Below are positions 10,689 to 19,378 of a stretch of 64,000 nucleotides of DNA, one piece after another. The notes under the pieces were generated by a model. The model was not told the DNA's origin. It made no database searches and saw nothing but the letters and a program-made list of their open reading frames with translations. The position numbers and the translations under genes are program-made. The stretch is from Algoriphagus yeomjeoni (GTDB taxonomy: Bacteria > Bacteroidota > Bacteroidia > Cytophagales > Cyclobacteriaceae). The DNA is taken from contig NZ_QLLK01000008.1 in the NCBI RefSeq assembly GCF_003259505.1, positions 62,001-126,000 of the forward strand. The letters run 5' to 3'. The stretch's first letter is position 1, and every line of letters starts with the position of its first letter.

Positions 10689-11012
10689 GTGGACGATCAA
10701 AGAGGCTATGACAGAGAGGAGATTTTCTCCAAAAAAGTAAAAGCGGGCAAAAGAACGTATTTTTTCGATGTTAAATCTACTCGCTCAAATGACTATTACC
10801 TTACTATTACTGAAAGTAAAAGAAAGGTAAATGGGGAAAATTTCACTTACGAGAAGCATAAAATCTTTCTTTACAAAGAAGATTTCTTCAAATTCGCTGA
10901 AGCACTTAATGAATCTGTTGATTACGTTAAAAGCGAACTTCTTCCCGATGTAGATTTCGAGCAATATGAGAAAGAAGAGTCTGAGTATAACGATGAACTC
11001 AAGTGGGAATAA
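10689..11012 (+). CDS. DUF3276 (PUR-alpha-like) protein
   Basis: A 107-residue protein of the DUF3276 family, conserved across Bacteroidota and related by fold to the PUR nucleic-acid-binding repeat. The body EEIFSKKVKAGKRTYFFDVK, followed by STRSNDYYLTITESKR, shows the expected alternating strands. Residues KIFLYKEDFFKFAEAL form the closing strand and helix. The C-terminus is strongly acidic. PUR domains bind single-stranded DNA or RNA, but the role of the bacterial proteins is not settled. The start is GTG at 10689, the only in-frame start before the conserved N-terminus. It lies 89 bp upstream of an AI-2E gene and may share its transcript. Confidence 0.88.
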   Translation: MDDQRGYDREEIFSKKVKAGKRTYFFDVKSTRSNDYYLTITESKRKVNGENFTYEKHKIFLYKEDFFKFAEALNESVDYVKSELLPDVDFEQYEKEESEYNDELKWE

Positions 11013-11101
11013 GTTGATTGGATACATCAGATTTATAGTTTCAAAATAGAGAAATAGTATATTAGAGGAGGCAGATTTGTCTCCTTTTCTTATTTCAGAA
11101 T

Positions 11102-12187
11102 ATGCAGCGATTTTTCATTTATCTCATTTTATCCATAGCAGTTTTCTTGCTGTTTGGTTGGTATTTCTCAAACATTACACTTTACCTGATTATTTCTCTG
11201 ATTCTCGCCGCACTATTGCGCCCATTGACAAATCAGTTGAATGATTTCCATTTATTAGGTCAGCATATTCCAAGATGGTCCGCCATTCTCCTATCCTACT
11301 CTGCGATAGTTCTTTTAATAGTATTACTAAGCTTTCTGTTTTTTCCACTAATCAATAACCAAATCATCATCCTCAGTGAACTAGATCTGAACGGAATATA
11401 TGAGCAAGTACAACTTCCAGTGAGTAGAGTCGAGGGTTTTCTTTTAAGGCATGAATTACTGGAAGGTCAACCTGGTTATTTATTTGGCAGCTTGAAAACG
11501 AGTATGATAGAAATGATCAAGAGTTTTGACTTTACTTCTTTCATCAGCGGAGTCATTAATACTACCAGTAGCCTTTTTATTGGCACTATGGCCATTGCCT
11601 TTATCAGTTTTTTCCTACTTCTGGAAAATGGTTTGCTTCGCAGAAATCTACTGAATTTGATCCCGAACCCATATTTCGAACTTTCAGTAGCGACATTTAC
11701 CAAAGTAGAAAAGTTACTCTCAAATTATCTTTCAGGGCTATTATTGCAGATGCTAGCTATTTTCTCATTAGCAAGTTTTGGCCTAACCCTTATGGGTGTA
11801 GAGTATGCTTTAACCATTGCCCTTTTTGCAGCTGTCGCAAACCTGATCCCCTATGCAGGACCATTGCTAGGAGCTTTATTCGGTATTATTGTTGGTATTT
11901 CTTCTGGAGCTTTTGAAACAAATGCAGAATTAAATTACCTGATAATCAAAATTCTATCTGTTTTTGGCCTAGTACAGATCACTGACAACATATTTCTACA
12001 GCCAATGATCTTTTCTAAATCTGTAAAAGCGCATCCCCTTGAAATATTTGTTGTTATCTTTGCCGGGGCAAAAATCGCCGGAGTTCTCGGGATGATCTTT
12101 GCCATACCGGTTTATACGATCTTTAGAGTATTTATTTTGGAGTTCTATAAAGGGTATAAATCATACAGAATATTTCAAATAAAATAA
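11102..12187 (+). CDS. AI-2E family transporter, copy 2
   Basis: A 361-residue polytopic membrane protein with the AI-2E/PerM layout: three N-terminal helices, an extracytoplasmic stretch around 95-145, then a C-terminal membrane block. Family signatures are AVANLIPYAGPLLGALFG and the late AGKIAGVLGMIFAIPVY-like segment (here GAKIAGVLGM). It differs clearly from copy 1 at 169 and copy 3 at 63375, so these are old paralogues, not recent duplicates. The gene ends 7 bp before ychF, so the two are probably one transcriptional unit. Substrate unknown. Confidence 0.88.
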   Translation: MQRFFIYLILSIAVFLLFGWYFSNITLYLIISLILAALLRPLTNQLNDFHLLGQHIPRWSAILLSYSAIVLLIVLLSFLFFPLINNQIIILSELDLNGIYEQVQLPVSRVEGFLLRHELLEGQPGYLFGSLKTSMIEMIKSFDFTSFISGVINTTSSLFIGTMAIAFISFFLLLENGLLRRNLLNLIPNPYFELSVATFTKVEKLLSNYLSGLLLQMLAIFSLASFGLTLMGVEYALTIALFAAVANLIPYAGPLLGALFGIIVGISSGAFETNAELNYLIIKILSVFGLVQITDNIFLQPMIFSKSVKAHPLEIFVVIFAGAKIAGVLGMIFAIPVYTIFRVFILEFYKGYKSYRIFQIK

Positions 12188-12194
12188 CAAATTA

Positions 12195-13292
12195 ATGGCA
12201 TTACAATGTGGCATTGTTGGACTTCCAAACGTAGGGAAATCCACTCTGTTTAACGCTCTCTCGAGTGCAAAAGCTGAGGCAGCTAATTTCCCTTTTTGCA
12301 CGATCGAGCCAAATGTGGGTGTTGTGACCGTTCCTGACAAAAGACTTCAAATCCTTGAAGAACTTGTAAATCCAAATAGAGTCCTCCCTACTGTGATTGA
12401 ATTCGTGGATATTGCTGGCCTTGTAAAAGGAGCCAGCAAAGGAGAAGGTCTAGGAAACAAATTTCTTGCAAACATCCGCGAGGTAGATGCAGTTATTCAT
12501 GTAATAAGATGCTTCGACGATGAAAATATAGTTCATGTAGCTGGCGGAGTTGACCCAATATTTGACAAGGAAGTAATCGATACCGAACTTCAATTGAAGG
12601 ATTTGGAATCAGTGGATAAGAAAATCCAGAAGACCGAAAAAGTAGCTAAAGCAGGTGATGCAAAAACCAAAAAAGAATTGGAAACTCTATTGGAATTCAA
12701 GCAAGCACTTACAAATGGCAAGAATGCTAGATCCGTAGAAGTGGAAAAGGAAGACTTGGAGGCCGTTCGGGATTTGCATTTGCTAACTATTAAGCCTGTA
12801 ATCTATGTAGCCAATGTAGATGAAGAAAGTCTACAAACAGGAAACCAATACGTTGACAAACTTCGCGAAGAAGTGAAGGATGAAAATGCTGAAGTAATTG
12901 TCCTTTGCGCCGCAATAGAAGAGCAAATCGCTGAGTTTGATGACCCTGAGGAGAAAGAAATGTTTCTTGGAGAATACGGCTTGGAAGAAAGTGGGCTAAA
13001 CAAATTGATCAGTGGTGCGTACTCACTACTAGACCTGATTACCTATTTCACAGCTGGTGTGCAGGAAGTTAGAGCCTGGACTATCAAAAAAGGCTGGAAA
13101 GCTCCGGCAGCAGCAGGAGTAATTCATACAGATTTTGAGAGAGGATTCATCAAAGCTGAAGTAATCAAACTAGCTGAATATCAGAAGTTCAAAACTGAAG
13201 CAGCATGTCGAGAAAATGGAAAAATCGCTATCGAGGGCAAAGAATACGTAGTTCAAGATGGCGACATTATGCATTTTAGGTTTAATGTGTAA
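12195..13292 (+). CDS. ychF: Redox-regulated ATPase YchF (Obg family)
   Basis: A 365-residue Obg-related P-loop protein that prefers ATP over GTP and associates with ribosomes. YchF of E. coli restrains the oxidative stress response. Walker [10 protein letters not shown] is at about residues 9-17, followed by a switch region ending in [29 protein letters not shown] contains the G3 motif. NVDE replaces the canonical GTP-selective NKxD, as expected for the family. A coiled-coil insertion lies around 130-190, and the C-terminal TGS domain includes [13 protein letters not shown]. The length is standard. Start is the ATG of [12 protein letters not shown]. Confidence 0.97.
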   Translation: MALQCGIVGLPNVGKSTLFNALSSAKAEAANFPFCTIEPNVGVVTVPDKRLQILEELVNPNRVLPTVIEFVDIAGLVKGASKGEGLGNKFLANIREVDAVIHVIRCFDDENIVHVAGGVDPIFDKEVIDTELQLKDLESVDKKIQKTEKVAKAGDAKTKKELETLLEFKQALTNGKNARSVEVEKEDLEAVRDLHLLTIKPVIYVANVDEESLQTGNQYVDKLREEVKDENAEVIVLCAAIEEQIAEFDDPEEKEMFLGEYGLEESGLNKLISGAYSLLDLITYFTAGVQEVRAWTIKKGWKAPAAAGVIHTDFERGFIKAEVIKLAEYQKFKTEAACRENGKIAIEGKEYVVQDGDIMHFRFNV

Positions 13293-13312
13293 TATTTTCT
13301 CAAAAAAAATGA

Positions 13313-13320
13313 TAATTTTG
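13313..13320 (+). promoter_or_regulatory. Candidate -7 box upstream of cas6-like gene
   Basis: TAATTTTG matches TAnnTTTG and lies 69 bp before the GTG start of the Cas6-like gene. No clear TTG occurs at the -33 position, so confidence is low. If real, the gene has its own transcript independent of ychF. Confidence 0.3.
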
Positions 13321-13389
13321 TAATTGCTTATTCACCCAATACGTTACGATTTTATCTTATTTATTGTCTCATTTTATTTTTAATTTACC

Positions 13390-14289
13390 GTGAGAGTTAG
13401 ACTAATATTTTCCCTAAAAAACAAGGGTTCGTACCTGCCTTTTCACCACCAGTATATTCTGGCGCAATTCCTTAAAGGTCTTATTGTGAAAGGTGGAAGA
13501 GAAGAGTTTTACAACTATAACTACTTCAATTTCTCTGGTCTAAAAGGCCAGACTAAAGTTAGTAGAAGTGGATTGCACTACTATTCCAGTTTAGTAACCC
13601 TAGTATTGTCTTCCCAAAGTGAAGACTTCATGGACTATCTGCTAGAGCAGGTTTTTGCCACCCCAAAAATCGAGCTTGGTAACCTGATAATGGTCCCTGA
13701 ATATACTGAAATCGAAGTAGAGCCGGTGTTGGAGACTTCAAACAAATTTGTTTGTATTTCCCCATTGGTCTTGATCACTCCAGCTTTCAATGAGGAAGCA
13801 GGTAAACGTTTCATTAGCCCGGATAGCGATGAGTTTTCCGACCTACTTTATGAATCAACCCTTACTAGAATGGAGCGATCAGGCTGGTACACTCCAGAGC
13901 AAATGGAAACTTTCTACAAGTTCCAGGTAGTTCCAGATATGGTTTATGTAAATAAACTCAAGGAAGCTCAGAAGAAATTTGCTAGAATCTATGCCGTCTA
14001 TGACATGGATGTGAAGTATGAAGTGAGAGGATACACCCTTCCAATTACCTTGTACGCAGCACCTGAAGTTCAGGACTTCGTATTCAAATGTGGTTTGGGA
14101 GCATTTACCCACAAAGGTTTTGGTATGCTAGATTTGGCTAATCACCCAACTGGGCCAAGAACTACAACTTACAAATTCAAGAGAGAAGGCTTTGTTCCTT
14201 ATAAGCCAAGTGGCGAGCGGACACGTGAAAACGTCGCTCCACCGGCTGAGGAAAATAATGAAGATTCCTCTACTTCAGAAGAATCATAA
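13390..14289 (+). CDS. cas6: Solitary CRISPR-associated endoribonuclease Cas6-like protein
   Basis: A 299-residue protein with the Cas6 (RAMP) layout. The N-terminal ferredoxin-like half has LP-HHQY-LAQFLKGLI near residues 16-32, then FNFSGLKGQ and a SSLVTLVLSS strand at about 66-75. The C-terminal Gly-rich loop CGLGAFTHKGFG (235-245) fits the G-h-G-x5-G-h-G signature of Cas6. Cas6 cleaves CRISPR precursor RNA within repeats, usually with an active-site His; His19, His20 and His63 are candidates here. No array or other cas gene exists in the window. An unusual tail of about 54 residues follows the Gly loop, basic then Glu/Ser-rich. Start GTG at 13390. Codon use looks ordinary. Confidence 0.72.
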   Translation: MRVRLIFSLKNKGSYLPFHHQYILAQFLKGLIVKGGREEFYNYNYFNFSGLKGQTKVSRSGLHYYSSLVTLVLSSQSEDFMDYLLEQVFATPKIELGNLIMVPEYTEIEVEPVLETSNKFVCISPLVLITPAFNEEAGKRFISPDSDEFSDLLYESTLTRMERSGWYTPEQMETFYKFQVVPDMVYVNKLKEAQKKFARIYAVYDMDVKYEVRGYTLPITLYAAPEVQDFVFKCGLGAFTHKGFGMLDLANHPTGPRTTTYKFKREGFVPYKPSGERTRENVAPPAEENNEDSSTSEES

Positions 14290-14325
14290 AAAAATCCCTT
14301 CCGGTTTCGGAAGGGATTTTTCTTT
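14290..14325. terminator. Bidirectional terminator between cas6-like and DUF5103 genes
   Basis: A 10-bp GC-containing stem (14294-14303 with 14308-14317) and 4-nt loop are flanked by A-rich sequence on the left and T-rich sequence on the right. It can therefore stop transcription from both convergent genes. Confidence 0.85.
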
Positions 14326-15602
14326 TAAAGCCTGCGACGATTTGGATGCAAGTAAATATAACCTACCAGCTGATCGTATCGTGACCCAAGATTTCTAAAA
14401 TAAACCAGGACCTCATACTCATTTTCGGTTTCAAAATAACTGCCTTCAAAAGGCTTTGTTTCAAATTCTCCATTTCTCAAGTAGGCATATTGGTAATCAT
14501 ACCAACCTTGTTTTACAAGGAGAGAGGTTACATAAACCCCCATTTTCGGGTCCCATTCCATTTTTGACTCAGGGGCTTTTCCCCAATTGGTCAATGACCC
14601 CAGGAGGTAAACAGGATCTGATGTTTCTTCTTTAGCTAACCTGAAAGTCATTAGCATATATTCGCTTTCTATTTCTGGATTTCCACCCGGGCGATCCTTT
14701 GTTTCAATTATATATTGCCCATTCAAATCCAAATACTGAGAATATGCTGTCTCTGGTCTTGGTTTATTAATGTTTCCATCAGCAAATATCACATCTGTCT
14801 CCACTCTCATATTTGCGATATTTACTCCATTTGCCCTGATGAACCTCAAGTCAACGAAGCGAAATTCATTACCAGCATCAAATGTATTACTTCCATCAAA
14901 TGACTCATACCTTACTATTTTTGAACTCTCATTCATAAAAGTTGGCTTAGCCAAAAATTTCGCATTGTCCCAACTTTGATTTTGGCGAATAAGCACTTTG
15001 ATCTGTCCATCAGGATTAGTCACTTCTCCAGCAGAGTAGTTTACTACAACATTTATTTGCTGGGAAGTACTTCGATCAGCTGTCTGCGATGGCGGAACAA
15101 TCGATGCTCCTACTCGAAAAGTCTCCTCATAAACCATAAAGCGTTTTGTCAAAATCACATCTGACTCATCCCGTTGCCTATAAACTTTTAAAATATAATT
15201 CCCTGATTTTAAAACGCTAGGAAGTTCAAATCGGTAATGAATGTAAGGGATTCGAGTATTGACAGAATATTCATAATCCTGAATATTGAACTCGTTGAAG
15301 GTGGGTGAAAAATCATTGTCCTTGAGCTGAGACTTCTGCCAATCAGCATCACAATGAATCAATTTGGCAGTATACAACTCTGGATCATAAGCCAAATCAT
15401 CAAATAGCAAAACCAATGGCTTCCCAGATCTCAGTGGAACGACTGGCGCATCAATAGACGCATCAAAAGTCACTCCAGCAGGAAATAAACGGACTGACTG
15501 TATGTGATCCTTGTATACTTTATCCTCCAGTTGCTGCGCAAAAAGATGGAAAATAGCTGATATGCTTAGTAAAAAGCTGAAAAAAACAGATTTGGTCTTC
15601 AT
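14325..15602 (-). CDS. DUF5103 protein, type IX secretion translocon plug
   Basis: A 425-residue secreted protein with an N-terminal signal peptide (residues about 1-22, ending LFAQQ). It matches the DUF5103 family (PF17116), whose member in Flavobacterium was identified as the plug that closes the SprA pore of the type IX secretion system. Typical features are the early SVRLFP, FDDL-YDPELYTAKLIHCDADW and the middle IRQN-SWDNA. The C-terminal half, with LLGSLTNWGKAPESKMEWD and GWYDYQYAY, looks immunoglobulin- or CBM-like. It presumably acts in the periplasm at the outer membrane. The gene lies 40 bp downstream of the ABC-F gene and may share its transcript. Confidence 0.87.
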   Translation of the reverse strand: MKTKSVFFSFLLSISAIFHLFAQQLEDKVYKDHIQSVRLFPAGVTFDASIDAPVVPLRSGKPLVLLFDDLAYDPELYTAKLIHCDADWQKSQLKDNDFSPTFNEFNIQDYEYSVNTRIPYIHYRFELPSVLKSGNYILKVYRQRDESDVILTKRFMVYEETFRVGASIVPPSQTADRSTSQQINVVVNYSAGEVTNPDGQIKVLIRQNQSWDNAKFLAKPTFMNESSKIVRYESFDGSNTFDAGNEFRFVDLRFIRANGVNIANMRVETDVIFADGNINKPRPETAYSQYLDLNGQYIIETKDRPGGNPEIESEYMLMTFRLAKEETSDPVYLLGSLTNWGKAPESKMEWDPKMGVYVTSLLVKQGWYDYQYAYLRNGEFETKPFEGSYFETENEYEVLVYFRNLGSRYDQLVGYIYLHPNRRRL

Positions 15603-15642
15603 CCTGAAAAATAGGCAAAATGAAGACCATATCTAAAATTTA

Positions 15643-17577
15643 CTAGGAAAGGACTTCCTGTAGATTGGAAATTTTGTCAACTAATTCTTCCCATTGCTCA
15701 TTTGACGCTTTCAGCTTGGATTGAATTCCTTGGTAATTTTCCTGAACTTCCTGAGCTTCCTCTTCTCTTGAGTAAAGTTCTGGATCAGCCATTTTGCGCT
15801 CCAATCCTAACTTTTTCTCCTCCAGTTTTTCCACTTCTTTTTCTACCCTTACAAGCTCTTCCTCAAGTTTTCTAAGGTCTTTCTTAGCTTGCTGAACTTC
15901 AGGATTAATTACTGGAGCTTTGGCTTTAGGCTGTTCCTTTTTCTCTGGCTTTTGTACAGTTTGTACCGGAGCTACTACAGCTTGTTTTTCACGCCAAGCT
16001 TCATACTCCGCATAAGTACCCAAGTATTCCTTGATCTCATGATTCTCTATGTACCAAATCTTATTTGCCACACCTCTGATAAAGTGTCTGTCGTGAGAAA
16101 CAGTCACAAAAGTACCCTCGTACTGCTGCAATGCCTGAATCAATATATTTACCGACTGGAAATCAAGGTGGTTGGTAGGCTCATCCAGAAGCAAAAAGTT
16201 AGATTCTGAGATCAATGTTTTGGCCAAAGCAACTCTGGATTTCTCTCCTCCAGATAATACTTTGATCTTTTTAAACACTTCTTCATTCGTAAACAAAAAA
16301 CACCCCAAAACACCACGAAGCTCCATTTCAGATTTCGCACTGCCTGCCTGAGCCATTTCCTGCAAAATCTCATTATCTAAGGTCAGAGCCTCTAACTGAT
16401 GCTGCGCAAAGAATGATTTATTGACATTATAGCCTTCAGTTCTTTCACCCTGTAGATTTTTTTCAGATCCATCGATGATTCTAAGCAAGGTTGACTTACC
16501 CTTTCCGTTTGCTCCGATCAGGGCAATTTTATCCCCTCTTTCGATACGCGCGGTGGTATTTTTCAGAATTATATTATCACCATAAGCCTTCGAGATGTTA
16601 TCCAAAGTAATGACATCACGCCCAGACTGCTTTGTGAATTTGAATTTGAAATTCACTGAAACCTCATCACTCACTACCTCATGTACTCGATCCAATCTAT
16701 CCAGCGCCTTGATTCTAGACTGGACCTGATTGGATTTCGTCGCTTTTGCACGGAATCTCTCAATAAACTTCTCAGTCTGCTTGATCATCTGCTGTTGATT
16801 CTCATAGGCATTCTGCTGGATTTCCATCCGCTCCACTTTCTCTTCTTTATAGAAGGAATAATTTCCGGAATATAATGTCAGTGTATTACTCGCCACTTCC
16901 ACTGTGCTACTGATACAGTTATCTAAAAATGTCTGATCGTGGGAAACGACGATAACAGCGCCCTCGTAGTTCTTCATGTAATTCTCCACCCATTCGATGG
17001 AAGGAAGATCCAAGTGGTTAGTAGGCTCATCGAGCATCAGCAAGGAAGGTTTCTCCAACAAAAGCTTGGCAAGCATTACACGCATCCTCCAGCCACCGGA
17101 AAACGTTCGTAGCGGTTTATTCAAATCTGCAGACTTAAAACCAATTCCTTCAAGCACTTCTTCCGCTTTGGCTTTGATCGTATAGCCTTCATTCGCTTCG
17201 AATCTTTCCTGAAGAAATGCCAACCTATTGATCATCTCATCGGAATAATCCGTTTCCATCTTCTTCAAGATCTCATCTATCTCATCTTGAAGCGCCAAAG
17301 TTTCCTTGAAAGCCGCCAAGGCCACATTCAAAATACTATCGTCAGACTGGTAGGAAAGCAAATCTTGGTTCAAAAAACCAATGGTACAATCCTTTGCCTT
17401 TTGGACTTCTCCTGAACTCGGCTGATAGTCGCCGTTGATAATTTTCAAGAGCGTGGATTTACCAGTACCATTTTGACCTACAAGGCCAATTTTGTCCTTT
17501 GGCTTGATGTGCAAATTGGCGTTTTCATACAATGGACGCCCTCCGATGAAGTAAGAGAGATTGGAAATCGATAACAT
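15643..17577 (-). CDS. ABC-F family ATPase
   Basis: A 644-residue soluble tandem ATP-binding cassette protein without membrane segments. The first cassette has Walker A GQNGTGKST (about 34-42) and signature FSGGWRMRV. The second has GANGKGKST and LSGGEKSRVALAK. Both have LLMLDEPTNHLD or LLLDEPTNHLD Walker B motifs. A charged linker of about 80 residues joins them, and the C-terminus is a Lys/Glu-rich coiled coil (about 565-640) as in Uup. ABC-F proteins act on the ribosomal E site or on nucleic acids to rescue or tune translation. The C-terminal coil favours a Uup/YheS-like housekeeping role over drug resistance. The Met at 17577 begins the conserved MLSISNLSY. Confidence 0.93.
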   Translation of the reverse strand: MLSISNLSYFIGGRPLYENANLHIKPKDKIGLVGQNGTGKSTLLKIINGDYQPSSGEVQKAKDCTIGFLNQDLLSYQSDDSILNVALAAFKETLALQDEIDEILKKMETDYSDEMINRLAFLQERFEANEGYTIKAKAEEVLEGIGFKSADLNKPLRTFSGGWRMRVMLAKLLLEKPSLLMLDEPTNHLDLPSIEWVENYMKNYEGAVIVVSHDQTFLDNCISSTVEVASNTLTLYSGNYSFYKEEKVERMEIQQNAYENQQQMIKQTEKFIERFRAKATKSNQVQSRIKALDRLDRVHEVVSDEVSVNFKFKFTKQSGRDVITLDNISKAYGDNIILKNTTARIERGDKIALIGANGKGKSTLLRIIDGSEKNLQGERTEGYNVNKSFFAQHQLEALTLDNEILQEMAQAGSAKSEMELRGVLGCFLFTNEEVFKKIKVLSGGEKSRVALAKTLISESNFLLLDEPTNHLDFQSVNILIQALQQYEGTFVTVSHDRHFIRGVANKIWYIENHEIKEYLGTYAEYEAWREKQAVVAPVQTVQKPEKKEQPKAKAPVINPEVQQAKKDLRKLEEELVRVEKEVEKLEEKKLGLERKMADPELYSREEEAQEVQENYQGIQSKLKASNEQWEELVDKISNLQEVLS

Positions 17578-17670
17578 GGCGCAAAATTAACCATTAACCC
17601 GCTCATAACCTTTTCATTCCCAAACATTCTGAATGTTTCTTAACTTACTATATCAAAGAAACACCCAATT

Positions 17671-18870
17671 ATGAAATACTTAACTAATTATTCAATCCTT
17701 CTTGGAATAGGAATTACCCTTCTAGCTTTTGGTTGTGAGCAAAACCAAAAAGCTGAAGCTCAAAGCTTTGAAACTCCGAATAGTGCGAACAAACGTGATA
17801 TCAGCGAAGCAAAAGCAGATGTGAAACTTGACGAAATCATGTTGCCTGAGAATTTTAAAATTGATGTTTGGGCAGCTGATATTCCAAATGCCCGTGAGAT
17901 GGCAATCTCTGAAGAAGGGGTTGTTTTCGTAGGCACCAGACAGGAAGGAAATGTTTATGCTGTAATTGACGAGAATGGCGACGGGAAAGCTGACACCAAA
18001 TTTATCTTAGCAGAAGATCTCCAGATGCCTAACGGAGTTGCATATAAAGACGGTGACCTCTATGTGGCTGAAGTGAGTAGAATCATTCGGTTTAAAGACA
18101 TCTTAAACAATCTTAATGATCCAAAATATGAAATTGTTTATGATGAATACCCTACAGAAACCCACCATGGATGGAAATTCATAGACTTTGGCCCAGACGG
18201 AATGCTCTACGTACCAGTCGGAGCACCATGTAATATTTGTGAATCTGAGGATGAAATTTTTGCATCGATAACTAGAATGGATGTCAACTCTGCAAATCCT
18301 ACCCCAGAAGTATATATTCATGGCGTGAGAAATTCTGTTGGGTTTGATTGGGACCCGAAAACTGGAGACATGTGGTTTACCGACAACGGACGGGACATGA
18401 TGGGTGATGATGTTCCTAATTGTGAATTAAACCATATAACTGAAGCTGGACAGCACTTCGGCTATCCTTACTGGCATGAAGGAACTGTGAAAGATCCTGA
18501 GTTTGGAGACAAAGGTGGTCCTGCCAGTGATTATGTTGCTCCAGCAGCCAAAATGGGTGCACACGTAGCACCTTTAGGGATGAGGTTCTACCAAGGAAGC
18601 ATGTTCCCTTCGGAATACAAAAACAAAGTAATTATAGCTAAACATGGCTCCTGGAACAGAAGTAAGAAATCAGGCTATGTGCTTACTTCGTTAAATGTTG
18701 ATGGTGCAACTGCATCTGGCGAGCAAGATTTCGCCACAGGATGGCTAGATGAGGAAGCTCAGGAAGCTTGGGGACGACCAGTTGATGTCCAAGAGTTGAA
18801 AGATGGAAGTCTGCTGATTTCCGACGATATGGCTGGAGTGATCTATCGGGTCACTTATTCGGCTAACTAA
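17671..18870 (+). CDS. PQQ-dependent sugar dehydrogenase-like lipoprotein
   Basis: A 399-residue predicted lipoprotein (hydrophobic leader, LAFGC lipobox, Cys about residue 22). The body is a six-bladed beta-propeller of the sorbosone/glucose dehydrogenase family. Recognisable motifs are LPENFKIDVWAADIPNAREMAI, GVAYKDGDLYVAEVSRI, TETHHGWKFIDFGPDGMLYVPVG, WFTDNGRDMMGDDVPNCELN and IIAKHGSWNRSKKSGY. Related enzymes use pyrroloquinoline quinone to oxidise sugars in the periplasm. Whether this host makes PQQ is not visible here, so a non-PQQ propeller function is possible. The gene is monocistronic with a strong terminator. Confidence 0.85.
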   Translation: MKYLTNYSILLGIGITLLAFGCEQNQKAEAQSFETPNSANKRDISEAKADVKLDEIMLPENFKIDVWAADIPNAREMAISEEGVVFVGTRQEGNVYAVIDENGDGKADTKFILAEDLQMPNGVAYKDGDLYVAEVSRIIRFKDILNNLNDPKYEIVYDEYPTETHHGWKFIDFGPDGMLYVPVGAPCNICESEDEIFASITRMDVNSANPTPEVYIHGVRNSVGFDWDPKTGDMWFTDNGRDMMGDDVPNCELNHITEAGQHFGYPYWHEGTVKDPEFGDKGGPASDYVAPAAKMGAHVAPLGMRFYQGSMFPSEYKNKVIIAKHGSWNRSKKSGYVLTSLNVDGATASGEQDFATGWLDEEAQEAWGRPVDVQELKDGSLLISDDMAGVIYRVTYSAN

Positions 18871-18875
18871 CGCAT

Positions 18876-18905
18876 AAAAAAGGGAAGCAATTGCTTCCCT
18901 TTTTT
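18876..18905 (+). terminator. Rho-independent terminator of sugar dehydrogenase-like gene
   Basis: A fully palindromic 30-bp sequence: A6, GGGAAGCAA and its exact complement ending in T6. It is centred 20 bp after the stop codon. Confidence 0.9.
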
Positions 18906-19084
18906 CAATCTAACAAACTTCTACATACAAGAATATTGGCGGTATTTTTTCAACGCTCTATTATTATTTCATAGGATATGATTACCCTAATAAGACTATC
19001 CTCAATCTTACCAGCATAGTAATGTATTCAGTATAAAACTTAGTAAAACGCAAATTTTTTCTAAAATTATGAAACTGAAGTTAC

Positions 19085-19270
19085 ACATGGCGCCGAAGGT
19101 GCCAAACCATTCATAACCCTGTACGCAAGTGCAGGGAGGTTGATAAAGTAGTAAACCATAGCCCTGAAAGGGCGGAACTTCAAAGTTTCGCCCTTTCAGG
19201 GCTGCAAAGGATATTAGTTTTATACCCCCGGCTTTGCCGAGGGTTTTGAATCGTTGCAATCCTTCGGATC
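19085..19270. repeat. REP-like palindrome cluster
   Basis: A 508-bp gap (18871-19378) holds no gene, but 19085-19270 contains several GC-rich inverted repeats in otherwise AT-rich DNA. These are a small hairpin at 19088-19103, one at about 19117-19136 and a perfect 14-bp inverted repeat (19161-19174 with 19189-19202). A fourth hairpin at 19225-19243 has one mismatch. Such clusters of GGGCTTT/CCCTGAAAGGG-type palindromes are common between genes in Bacteroidota and resemble REP/REPIN sequences mobilised by RAYT transposases. No transposase is present here. Confidence 0.6.
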
Positions 19271-19378
19271 TTTTTCGAGCTGTGAATTCAATTCATGATA
19301 CATAGAAAGGCCATAAATTTGGCAACTGGTGAAAAAGCGGATTTACATAATTCCTAATTACTACAAGGAAATAGAATC

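Noticed and set aside
17582..17589. -7 box for the ABC-F gene
   Set aside because: The minus strand reads TAATTTTG, but it would start transcription at the start codon itself and lacks a -33 element.
19008..19259. 83-codon minus-strand frame in the REP-like region
   Set aside because: It runs through GC-rich palindromes, has no start signal and no protein-like composition.
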